Source: Pseudoalteromonas sp. BSi20652 (GTDB lineage: Bacteria > Pseudomonadota > Gammaproteobacteria > Enterobacterales > Alteromonadaceae). From it: a stretch of DNA of 43,217 bases. Location of the stretch: assembly GCF_000239855.1 (NCBI RefSeq), contig NZ_BADT01000248.1:1-43217 (forward strand). The letters run 5' to 3'. Position numbers and translations under genes: made by a program. The stretch's first letter is position 1. The number at the start of each line of letters is the position of its first letter. The notes beneath the pieces are model-generated. The model did no database searches. It saw only the letters and a program-made list of their open reading frames with translations, and was not told the DNA's origin. Of the stretch, positions 27,179-35,018 are shown piece after piece.

Positions 27179-28528
27179 ATGAAAGAAAGAAAATATTTTG
27201 GTACTGATGGTGTTCGTGGATTGGTTGGTACCGCACCCATTACACCCGAGTTTGCAATGAAATTAGGTTGGGCCGCTGGGCGTGTTTTATCTAAAAATGG
27301 TACTAAAAAAGTTATTATTGGAAAAGATACACGTATTTCTGGTTATATGCTTGAAACGGCAATTGAGTCTGGCTTTATTGCCGCTGGAATTGATGTTGTA
27401 CTACTTGGGCCCATGCCAACTCCAGCAATAGCTTATTTGGCACAAACTTTCCGCGCAGAAGCTGGTGTTGTTATTAGTGCTTCACACAATCCATATTATG
27501 ATAACGGTATTAAGTTTTTTAATGGCAGTGGCTTAAAGCTTGATGATGCCGTTGAGCTACAAATAGAAGCGATGCTAGATGAGCCAATGACATGTGTAGC
27601 CTCAGACAAACTAGGTAAGGCGAGTAGGTTACCCAGTGCCGATGGTCGTTATATTGAGTTTTGTAAAAGCCAGTTCCCGCAAGGGTTATCGCTTGAAGGC
27701 TTGAAGATAGTTGTTGATTGTGCAAACGGAGCAACGTATCACATAGCTCCTTCCGTTATGCGAGAGTTAGGTGCAGAAGTCATTACTTTTGCATGTGAGC
27801 CTAATGGTGTGAATATTAATCATGAATGTGGTGCTACACATGTAGATACTCTAAAGCGTAAAGTACTCGAATTTAAAGCAGATGTAGGCATTGCCTATGA
27901 TGGCGATGGCGACCGCGTAATGATGGTTGATCATAACGGGCGTGTATTTGATGGTGATGACCTCGTTTATATTATTGCTTGCCAAGCCGCTCAAGATGAT
28001 AACTTAGGTGGTGGTGTTGTTGGTACTGTTATGTCGAATATGGGTTTAGAAAATGCGCTAAACGCAAAAGGTATTGAGTTCGCTCGCAGTAAAGTGGGCG
28101 ATCGTTACGTGATGGAACTATTGCAGCAAAAAGGTTGGAAAATTGGCGGTGAAAGTTCTGGGCATGTATTGAATCTTGATTTAATTAATACAGGTGATGG
28201 TATTATTTCAAGTTTGCAAGTTTTAGCTGCAATGGTTGCGCAAAATCATACCTTACAAGATTTAGGGGCCGGTTTTGTTAAGTATCCAATGAAAATGATA
28301 AATGTACGTTATACCCCAGGGACAGATCCAACGAAGGCTGAAGAAGTACTTGCTGCTGTAGCTCAGGTTGAACAAATTTTAGGTAATAAAGGCCGTGTTT
28401 TGCTGCGTAAGTCAGGCACTGAACCAGTGGTTCGTGTTATGGTTGAAGCCGAGCAAGAAAAGATTGTAATCGACAGTGCTCAAAAAATTGCAGCTGTTGT
28501 AGAATCTATGAGCAAACAAACTGATTAA
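27179..28528 (+). CDS. glmM: Phosphoglucosamine mutase
   Basis: GlmM interconverts glucosamine-6-phosphate and glucosamine-1-phosphate on the way to UDP-GlcNAc for peptidoglycan and LPS. The 449-aa protein opens [11 protein letters not shown], carries the phosphoserine loop [12 protein letters not shown] (Ser102), the metal loop [13 protein letters not shown] and the sugar loop [10 protein letters not shown], and ends with [14 protein letters not shown], which binds phosphate. The start abuts the folP stop. Confidence 0.97.
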   Translation: MKERKYFGTDGVRGLVGTAPITPEFAMKLGWAAGRVLSKNGTKKVIIGKDTRISGYMLETAIESGFIAAGIDVVLLGPMPTPAIAYLAQTFRAEAGVVISASHNPYYDNGIKFFNGSGLKLDDAVELQIEAMLDEPMTCVASDKLGKASRLPSADGRYIEFCKSQFPQGLSLEGLKIVVDCANGATYHIAPSVMRELGAEVITFACEPNGVNINHECGATHVDTLKRKVLEFKADVGIAYDGDGDRVMMVDHNGRVFDGDDLVYIIACQAAQDDNLGGGVVGTVMSNMGLENALNAKGIEFARSKVGDRYVMELLQQKGWKIGGESSGHVLNLDLINTGDGIISSLQVLAAMVAQNHTLQDLGAGFVKYPMKMINVRYTPGTDPTKAEEVLAAVAQVEQILGNKGRVLLRKSGTEPVVRVMVEAEQEKIVIDSAQKIAAVVESMSKQTD

Positions 28529-28599
28529 TAACAATAACCTCTTGTAACTTTGGGTGAGAAAAGTTAATATCTCGCCCGCTTTCTAATGTGGAGTGGATA

Positions 28600-29349
28600 A
28601 TGGCAATACGCAAGGCGATGGTCGCGGGCAACTGGAAAATGAATGGCTCTTTGGAGCTTGTTAAACAAATGTCTGATGCTATTAACGATGTAAAATCACA
28701 AGAGATGGACATTGTTTTATTTCCTCCATTCCCACTTGTACCAGCAATGATAGCTAGCGGTGTTTCTACAGGGGCTCAAACTGTTTCTGAAAATTCACCA
28801 GGTGCATTCACTGGTGAAGTTGATGCGCAGCTTATAAAAGATTTAGGTGCAACTTACGTACTCGTTGGTCATTCTGAACGACGCAGTATTTATAACGAAA
28901 GTAATGTAACAGTTGCTGAAAAGTTTGCTAGAGCACAGCAAGTTGGTTTAATACCCATTTTATGTGTAGGCGAAAGCGAAAGTGAACAAGAAAACGGTCA
29001 AACCGAACAAGTAGTTGCTGCACAAATTGATGCAGTAATTGAGAAATTAGGTGTAGCAGCACTGAAAGATTCTGTGATAGCATATGAACCCGTTTGGGCC
29101 ATAGGCACAGGTAAGACTGCATCGCCGGAGCAGGCACAAGCTGTTCATAAATTTATCCGTGATAAAATTGCCTCACTTGAGAGCAATTTAGCACAAGGGC
29201 TTACCATTTTATATGGTGGTAGCGTTAATGAAAAAAATAGCGAATTATTATTTGCACAAACAGATATAGATGGCGGCTTAATTGGCGGCGCAAGTCTAAA
29301 AGCAGAATCTTTTACTGCAATCTGCAACAGTGCAAAAGGGACCGTATAA
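28600..29349 (+). CDS. tpiA: Triosephosphate isomerase
   Basis: TpiA interconverts dihydroxyacetone phosphate and glyceraldehyde-3-phosphate. The 249-aa barrel has K13 in GNWKMNG, the catalytic His in VLVGHSERR, the catalytic Glu in AYEPVWAIGTGKTA and the phosphate loop LYGGSVNEKN. A GTG at 28588 extends the frame, but ATG 28600 follows GGAG (28590-28593) by 6 bases and matches the family start. It lies between glmM and secG, where E. coli has no tpiA. Confidence 0.97.
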   Translation: MAIRKAMVAGNWKMNGSLELVKQMSDAINDVKSQEMDIVLFPPFPLVPAMIASGVSTGAQTVSENSPGAFTGEVDAQLIKDLGATYVLVGHSERRSIYNESNVTVAEKFARAQQVGLIPILCVGESESEQENGQTEQVVAAQIDAVIEKLGVAALKDSVIAYEPVWAIGTGKTASPEQAQAVHKFIRDKIASLESNLAQGLTILYGGSVNEKNSELLFAQTDIDGGLIGGASLKAESFTAICNSAKGTV

Positions 29350-29350
29350 G

Positions 29351-29704
29351 ATGTACGAAATATTATTAGTAGTTTATTTAGTTGTGGCTTTAGCGCTAGT
29401 TGGAATGGTTTTAATCCAACAAGGTAAAGGCGCTGATATGGGTTCTTCATTTGGCGCAGGTGCATCAAGCACTGTTTTTGGTTCGTCAGGTGCTGGTAAC
29501 TTTATGACAAAAACAACCACAAGCCTAGCAACGGTATTTTTTGTTTTAAGTATAGTGTTAGGAAACCTAACTGCTGGTCAAATTAAACAGACTGACGAAT
29601 GGGAAAACCTAGGAGCAGCTCCTGCAGCAGAAACTGTAGTTCCTATTGAAGAAGATGTTCCAGTAACATCTACTAAAGAGCAAAGCTCTGATGTACCAAA
29701 CTAA
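29351..29704 (+). CDS. secG: Sec translocase subunit SecG
   Basis: SecG is the small auxiliary subunit of the SecYEG channel. The 117-aa protein has two membrane helices (YEILLVVYLVVALALVGMVL and TSLATVFFVLSIVLGNL) separated by the hallmark loop LIQQGKGADMGSSFGAGAS, and an acidic, soluble tail. ATG 29351 is one base past the tpiA stop, so the two are coupled. Confidence 0.95.
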   Translation: MYEILLVVYLVVALALVGMVLIQQGKGADMGSSFGAGASSTVFGSSGAGNFMTKTTTSLATVFFVLSIVLGNLTAGQIKQTDEWENLGAAPAAETVVPIEEDVPVTSTKEQSSDVPN

Positions 29705-29783
29705 TTTAGCGTAAAGCTATCGTTAAACGATTTATCCTCCTCAAATAAATCATATGTTTAACACCTGAGTGAAAGTTTAAAAT

Positions 29784-29868
29784 GCGGATGTGGTGGAATT
29801 GGTAGACACGCCACCTTGAGGGGGTGGTGCTTTAGGGCATGGGGGTTCAAGTCCCCCCATCCGCACCA
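29784..29868 (+). tRNA. leuU: tRNA-Leu (GAG)
   Basis: An 85-nt class II tRNA with acceptor arm GCGGATG / CATCCGC, discriminator A and encoded CCA. The anticodon arm is CCACC-TTGAGGG-GGTGG, giving anticodon GAG, which reads CUU and CUC. A long variable arm (GGTGCTTTAGGGCAT region) and T arm GGGGGTTCAAGTCCCCC follow. The position after secG matches leuU in E. coli. Confidence 0.97.
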
Positions 29869-29875
29869 AATTTAG

Positions 29876-29906
29876 AAACCAGTATCATTTATGTTACTGG
29901 TTTTTT
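29876..29906 (+). terminator. Terminator after tRNA-Leu
   Basis: 9-bp stem AAACCAGTA / TACTGGTTT with a 10-nt loop and a T6 tract, eight bases past the tRNA. Confidence 0.85.
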
Positions 29907-30073
29907 ATATCTTAATTTTATGATGAATGTTTTTGTACATAATTGATGCTTATTTAAAATAATAGGCTTATTTATGAAAAAATAGAAAAAAACTAGAATT
30001 ATTACAAATTTAGCTCACACTTATGAGTATTAAGCCGATAAAGAATATAGACAATAAAATAAGGTAGCACAGT

Positions 30074-31699
30074 ATGGCTTCAGGCTTCTCTTTTCAAAAC
30101 CTAAGCATCACTAAAAAGATACATGCAATAACATGCATTGCGGTAGTGGCTTTTGTAGTGATCGTATTGATAAACTATTTAGCGATGAATGATAACAAAG
30201 TTGCTCTCGATGAAATGAGTAGTTCATCGTATAAAGTAGTTAAGTTAACTTCAGCAAATGTAGGTCTCTTAGAAAAATTAGACGAACTTTATACTCAGGC
30301 GGTTACATTTGGTGAGCAAGATCTCATCGTTAAAGCTGATGATGTATATAAAACGATAGAATCTAACATTACATTAATAACTCAATTGAGTAGCTCTTAT
30401 ATTAACAATGATATTATAAAAGAGCTGTCAGATTACGAAAAAATATCATCAAACATTGCTAGTGGTATGGTTAACGGCACAGCAGATTTTAGTAAAATAC
30501 AGCAACAAGCCCAGCTTAAAACAAGTTTGTACGGTTCTGTTTTAGACAGTTTCAAAGGAGCGCAACAAAAAGCCGATAACCGTTTTTTTGAGCTTGTTGC
30601 TAGTACAAAAACTCGTTCTGATGAAGCATTAACACTAATGCTAGCTGTATCTATTATTTCCTTAATTTTATTATTGTTTATGGCTATTTGGATAGCAAAG
30701 AACATTGGTTCATCTGCAAGCGAAGCCGCTAATAATTTAAGTCTGTTAGCAAGTGGAAATGGCTCTTTAAGTACACAGCTAGCAGTTAATTCAGAAGATG
30801 AAATCGGTCAAGTATCTATCAACTTTAATGCCTTTATAGCCTTATTAAGAGAGACGGTATTAGAAGTTATTGCTGTTTGTGAGCCTCTGATGGAAAACTC
30901 AACACGACTAGTCCAAGGTATGGAGCAAGCTGAGCGTGCTACAACTAAGCAGACTACGGATGCTGAAATTGTTAAACAATCCATGGAAGAAATGAAGCAG
31001 AGTGTTGGCGATATATCACAATCTGCAGCGAGCGCCTCTCATGCAGCACAAACTGCAGAAAAAGAAGTAGAACAAAGTCGCACTCAAGTGCAAACGTCTG
31101 TGACCGCTTCTCGTACGCTTAGCGATGAGATAAATCAAGCAGCAACTACAATTAACAAACTTGCAGATGATACGAAAAATGTATCACAAATTTTGAATGT
31201 TATAACTTCAATTGCAGATCAAACTAACTTACTTGCTCTTAATGCAGCTATTGAAGCTGCACGAGCAGGTGAGCATGGACGAGGTTTTGCTGTAGTTGCT
31301 GATGAGGTTCGTGAACTTGCATCTCGTACTGCGCATTCTACTAATGAGATCCGCGAGTTACTGGGTGCATTAACGACTGCTGCAAATGAGTCTGTAACCG
31401 CTATGACCTCTGCACGTGATATGGCAACAGACAATGCGACGGCAGCAGAGAAAACAGGTATTTCAATTGAGAAAATAGCAGAGCAAATGCTAGAAATTAA
31501 TGGTATGAATTCGCAGATAGCTGCTGCGACAGAAGAGCAAACGTCTGTAGCTGCCATGGTTGTTGAAAATGTATCTAATATGCATGTATCATTTGAAGAC
31601 ACAATGGATTCATTACTTGCTGTACGTGATGTTGCCAAAAACTTACATTACTTATCTGATAACCTACTTGATGCAACCGCTAAGTTTAGAATTGAATAA
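30074..31699 (+). CDS. Methyl-accepting chemotaxis protein, short sensor
   Basis: A 541-aa chemoreceptor. Helix 1 lies near residues 18-38 ([18 protein letters not shown]), helix 2 near 180-200 ([20 protein letters not shown]), enclosing a roughly 145-aa helical periplasmic domain of four-helix-bundle type. HAMP follows, then the coiled coil with the conserved tip ([35 protein letters not shown]). The ligand is unknown. AAGGTAGC lies before ATG 30074. Its sensor is about 110 aa shorter than that of the receptor at 2314-4233, so the two should sense differently. Confidence 0.93.
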   Translation: MASGFSFQNLSITKKIHAITCIAVVAFVVIVLINYLAMNDNKVALDEMSSSSYKVVKLTSANVGLLEKLDELYTQAVTFGEQDLIVKADDVYKTIESNITLITQLSSSYINNDIIKELSDYEKISSNIASGMVNGTADFSKIQQQAQLKTSLYGSVLDSFKGAQQKADNRFFELVASTKTRSDEALTLMLAVSIISLILLLFMAIWIAKNIGSSASEAANNLSLLASGNGSLSTQLAVNSEDEIGQVSINFNAFIALLRETVLEVIAVCEPLMENSTRLVQGMEQAERATTKQTTDAEIVKQSMEEMKQSVGDISQSAASASHAAQTAEKEVEQSRTQVQTSVTASRTLSDEINQAATTINKLADDTKNVSQILNVITSIADQTNLLALNAAIEAARAGEHGRGFAVVADEVRELASRTAHSTNEIRELLGALTTAANESVTAMTSARDMATDNATAAEKTGISIEKIAEQMLEINGMNSQIAAATEEQTSVAAMVVENVSNMHVSFEDTMDSLLAVRDVAKNLHYLSDNLLDATAKFRIE

Positions 31700-31724
31700 T
31701 CAAGAGGGTCATTAAAATTATCAT

Positions 31725-31746
31725 AAAGCCTCCACTAGGAGGTTTT
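31725..31746 (+). terminator. Terminator after chemoreceptor
   Basis: 9-bp stem AAAGCCTCC / GGAGGTTTT with one G-U pair and an ACTA loop, 25 nt after the stop. Confidence 0.75.
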
Positions 31747-31806
31747 ATTGTTTTTAAAGGCAAGTTTTAGAACAAAATTCAGTAATTACAAATGAACTGA
31801 GCGTTA

Positions 31807-32108
31807 CTAGGGCGTGTTGATCTTTGGCAGTTTAATTTGCACCATGCAGTTTGCTATTTAAGCAAGGCAGAGCCTGTGATGTGTGGTTGTTCCCCATAAA
31901 TAGGCAATAACTCAGCATAAATGCCAAACATGCGCTGCCCTTTTTGCTCTTTCTAGGAGCGGTTAACTCTTTGTTGCTTGGTTTTTACTTATTCTTACAC
32001 GGATGCAAGCCAGTTGGGTAACTCATCACTAGGTTACAAACCTCACGCCACGATTCAATCTTCCTTGGATGGAACAAATTTCAATCCACAAAGTTCAACA
32101 CGCCCTAG
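31807..32108. mobile_element. 302-bp MITE-like element with terminal inverted repeats
   Basis: The left end CTAGGGCGTGTTGATCTTTG (31807-31826) and right end CAAAGTTCAACACGCCCTAG (32089-32108) are inverted repeats identical at 19 of 20 positions. No transposase or other credible ORF lies inside. The outer CTAG at each end is consistent with a TA or CTAG target duplication, as in IS630/Tc1-type insertions. It is probably a non-autonomous element mobilised in trans; the parent family is not identified. It lies in a 515-bp gap between convergent genes, so does not break a gene. Confidence 0.8.
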
Positions 32109-32171
32109 TGTTTTATTGACGACTTAAATACGCTCTTATTACATTCTGCATTTAACTTTTTTGCAGATATA

Positions 32172-32196
32172 AAAAAACCACTAAACAGTGGTTTTT
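32172..32196 (-). terminator. Porin operon terminator
   Basis: Stem AAAAACCACT / AGTGGTTTTT with an AAAC loop, ending in a U tract when read on the minus strand, 19 nt past the PstS-like stop. Confidence 0.8.
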
Positions 32197-32214
32197 ATGT
32201 TTATAAGTTAACAA

Positions 32215-32622
32215 TTAAAACGTGGCAATCACTTTGACTTTATCACTAACTTTAGCGCTATCAATATAACCAATAGCGTCGCCATTGGCGGCAACAAAGT
32301 CAATTACAGCTTGGTCAGATGCAAGCTTTTCAGGCGGGGTACCCTTACCTGTAAATACGAGCTTAGACCAATATGCATTAAGTTGGCTACTAGATTTACC
32401 CACTACTTTATCGTTGAACTCATCGGTAACAGGAGTACCGTCTTGGTTCACAGGGTTAACCTTATTACCGTTACTAAATGACTTAGCTTTACCTAAATAA
32501 ATCTTCTTGATTGTATCTGCATCTAAAGCGCTCGTATTACTTGAGTTAACGATAACAGCAACTTCTGCAAAAGCATTAATTGAGCACAATGAAAGTGCAC
32601 TAGCTAAGATTATTTTTTTCAT
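32215..32622 (-). CDS. Miniature PstS-like phosphate-binding-family protein
   Basis: A 135-aa exported protein: MKKIILASALSLCSINAFA signal peptide, then EVAVIVNSSNTSALDADTIK, KKIYLGKAKSFSNGNKVNPV and later GDAIGYIDSAKV, the pattern of PstS-like substrate-binding proteins. It is about half the length of a full PstS, and no ABC permease or ATPase is nearby. The frame extends to TTG 32634, but ATG 32622 with GGAG six bases before it is preferred. It follows the porin after 12 bp in one operon. A binding role in phosphate supply, or as a sensing partner, is inferred. Confidence 0.83.
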   Translation of the reverse strand: MKKIILASALSLCSINAFAEVAVIVNSSNTSALDADTIKKIYLGKAKSFSNGNKVNPVNQDGTPVTDEFNDKVVGKSSSQLNAYWSKLVFTGKGTPPEKLASDQAVIDFVAANGDAIGYIDSAKVSDKVKVIATF

Positions 32623-32634
32623 TATATGCTCCAA

Positions 32635-33765
32635 TTAAAATACTAGGTCTACACCAACAGCTACAACATCAGTCTCTGTATCAGTTATATCATCTTCAAA
32701 GCGACTAAAGTCGATTTTGAATGCAGCCGATGGATGAAAGTCGTAACGAGCACCAATTGTGTAAACATTGCTTTGTGCACGAAGACCTTCAAGAGCACCA
32801 TTTACAGCTGAATTTAAGGTTGGTATTGACTCAATGGTATTAAAACGTGATGAGTCATGTTTGTCATCATTGTTTTCATAAGTAAAATGAACAATTACAC
32901 TGTCAATACGGTAACCAACGGATGCGTAATACTGTGACTGTTCTGGTAGTATACTGTCTTCAACTTCAAATTGGGTGTATTCGGCATCAAACAAAAAGTT
33001 TTCATAATCAACAGAAAAACCAACACCAACGAAGCTCGTTTTATCTTCTTCAGTGATTAGGTCATTCGCAGTATTAGTTAAGCCACTATCAGACAATACA
33101 CTTACGAGACCAATTAGGCCGCTATCATTTGATGAAATGCTAGTGTCGGCCACAATGTATGCAGCTCGCGCACTGAACCAGTCGTATGATAGACTCCAGT
33201 TTATACCGCCTAAATTATTTAATTCAGCAGGTAATTCTGAACCGAATACATCGATATCACCATCGAATGCACCATAAAAGCCTTGAAGCGTAGAATCCCA
33301 ATCACCCAATTGAGAGCTGTAAACTACACTAACTCCTTCATAAGTTGAAAATGGGATACCGTATACTGATTTTGGCGGACGTACCCAGCGATAAGCATAA
33401 CCTACATCCAAGAAATCAGAATACTTGTAAAAAGGAACACGCATTTTACCAGCGCTAAATTGCAGTTCATCGCTGTATTCATAAGTAACGTATGCCCATT
33501 CGAATGTAGCGTCAAAGTCATCCTCTCCACGCGCAATAATTTGAGCTGTTGCAGTTAGTTTTTCTTGAAGGTCTGCAGATAACTGTAAAGCGAATTTACT
33601 CTCATTTTTAAACGTAATGTCATCATCATAGCCGTACAAAGTACTGTCACTATCCAGACTTTTACCACCGACAATTGATGCAAAACCATTAATTCTTACC
33701 TCAGCACTAGTATAGCTAGATGCTAAAACTGCACATACAGCCACTGCTACAGATAGCTTTTTCAT
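32635..33765 (-). CDS. Outer membrane porin
   Basis: A 376-aa exported beta-barrel. A signal peptide ends TSA (residue 21), alternating strands run throughout (FALQLSADLQEKLTATAQII, EWAYVTYEYSDELQFSAGKM) and the chain ends with Phe (VAVGVDLVF). The RVPFYKYSDFLDVGYAYRWV segment resembles porins of Shewanella and related genera; the substrate is not readable. It leads a two-gene operon with the PstS-like protein, so phosphate or another anion is a fair guess. Confidence 0.85.
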   Translation of the reverse strand: MKKLSVAVAVCAVLASSYTSAEVRINGFASIVGGKSLDSDSTLYGYDDDITFKNESKFALQLSADLQEKLTATAQIIARGEDDFDATFEWAYVTYEYSDELQFSAGKMRVPFYKYSDFLDVGYAYRWVRPPKSVYGIPFSTYEGVSVVYSSQLGDWDSTLQGFYGAFDGDIDVFGSELPAELNNLGGINWSLSYDWFSARAAYIVADTSISSNDSGLIGLVSVLSDSGLTNTANDLITEEDKTSFVGVGFSVDYENFLFDAEYTQFEVEDSILPEQSQYYASVGYRIDSVIVHFTYENNDDKHDSSRFNTIESIPTLNSAVNGALEGLRAQSNVYTIGARYDFHPSAAFKIDFSRFEDDITDTETDVVAVGVDLVF

Positions 33766-33885
33766 ATGTTGTTCCTATTTTTATTTAGATGTTGATTTCA
33801 CATCTATTATAGAAGCGCATTTCTTATTTACCTAAGAATTATAGTTTTTTTTAGATTTTTAACTATTAATATAGACATAAGTATT

Positions 33886-33912
33886 AAAAACCACTCTGCA
33901 GCAGAGTGTTTT
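33886..33912 (-). terminator. Terminator after CsgD-like gene
   Basis: Stem CACTCTGC / GCAGAGTG with A/T tracts on either side, about 130 nt past the regulator's stop on the minus strand and upstream of the porin promoter region. Confidence 0.6.
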
Positions 33913-34039
33913 AGATTCAAAATAGTAATCTATTTGAAAAGGAATGATACAAAGAGGGCCAACTCATTATAATTTTATGTGTTGAGGGTTTAAAGCGGAC
34001 ATAGTCTATTTAAATTATATAAGGTTCCTTTTATTAAAT

Positions 34040-34627
34040 TTATGACTTAGTTATTTTATTATTAAGATTTTTTTGACACCACAATAGAGCTTGTTGCTTA
34101 TTTTTTACAGATATTTTTTGGTAAATCTTATGTAGATGAACTCGAACTGTTGCTTCACTAATAAATAAGTTATCTGCAATGGTATTTGAATTTAGGCCAG
34201 AGGATAATAGATTTAAAACTTTGGTTTCTTTACTGGTGAGATTGTTGGATTGCATAGTGGTTCGTTGTTCATTTGCTAACATCTCTCTCATCCACTCATC
34301 AGTTGCTGCGCGTGGAAACCATAATTTACCTTTTTCAATGGCTTCTAATCCTTGCTGAAGTAGCTCTTCGTCAGTTCCTTCATAAAATAATCCTTTTAAA
34401 TTAGGCCACTCTTTTAATGCAAGTACATCACTGTCCTTAGGGACGTCAAAAATAACAAGCCCTTGATGGCCATTTTCTAGCATAAATTGATTAATAAGTT
34501 CATAGTTAGTGATTGTGTTTAAGGCTTTATAATTTACAAGTAAGACATTGAAGTGAGTAGATACACAAAAAAGTGAGGTGTAATTGGGATTGTTAAAAAA
34601 TTTGAGATGCTTATTTGTTGTATCCAT
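34040..34627 (-). CDS. CsgD-like LuxR-family transcriptional regulator
   Basis: A 195-aa regulator. The N-terminal 125 residues resemble the CsgD receiver-like domain, with the family trademark KGLFYEGTDEELLQQGLEAI followed by KGKLWFPR. The C-terminal LuxR helix-turn-helix is NLTSKETKVLNLLSSGLNSN, TIADNLFISEATVRVHLHKI. CsgD controls curli and biofilm genes in enterics; here the gene is divergent from a TonB-dependent receptor, its probable target. No curli genes are in view, so I do not use the csgD symbol. Confidence 0.87.
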   Translation of the reverse strand: MDTTNKHLKFFNNPNYTSLFCVSTHFNVLLVNYKALNTITNYELINQFMLENGHQGLVIFDVPKDSDVLALKEWPNLKGLFYEGTDEELLQQGLEAIEKGKLWFPRAATDEWMREMLANEQRTTMQSNNLTSKETKVLNLLSSGLNSNTIADNLFISEATVRVHLHKIYQKISVKNKQQALLWCQKNLNNKITKS

Positions 34628-35018
34628 AATATTCTATTCATAGATTATGTCTTAATACTATATTCCTATCTTTAGTTGATTTCAATAATGGGGGGCGGCA
34701 TTTGTGTTGTTTATTTAGAACTAAAAGGACATGGGGACAATGTGTTTACGTGCGTCATTAAACTATGCGTATATTTTTGAAATATTATCCGTTTTGTTAA
34801 CTTCCCTTATTGGGGATAATGCATATAAAGTAAATAATATTTAATTTTCTATGTTTTATGCAACTGTTTAAATAATTTTATACGTTTCCTCACAATATTG
34901 TCATATAATTTCCCTCCAAAGGAAAGATGCTATTTAGTGTCTTTTTTTATGCCTGAAATTTATATTATTTGAATATAAATTTATAACTAAAATCATACGG
35001 TATCCTTTGGAGAATATT
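34628..35018. promoter_or_regulatory. 391-bp divergent region between CsgD-like regulator and receptor
   Basis: AT-rich, without ORFs. It contains a perfect dyad AAATTTATATT-ATTTG-AATATAAATTT at 34956-34982, about 36 bp before the receptor start, and a looser pair ATTATCC / GGATAAT near 34784-34822. Both are candidate regulator sites; neither is assigned. Confidence 0.45.

Noticed and set aside
31219-31638. 139-aa minus-strand frame inside the chemoreceptor
   Set aside because: Antisense to the most conserved chemoreceptor region, a common shadow; a similar one occurs opposite the first chemoreceptor.
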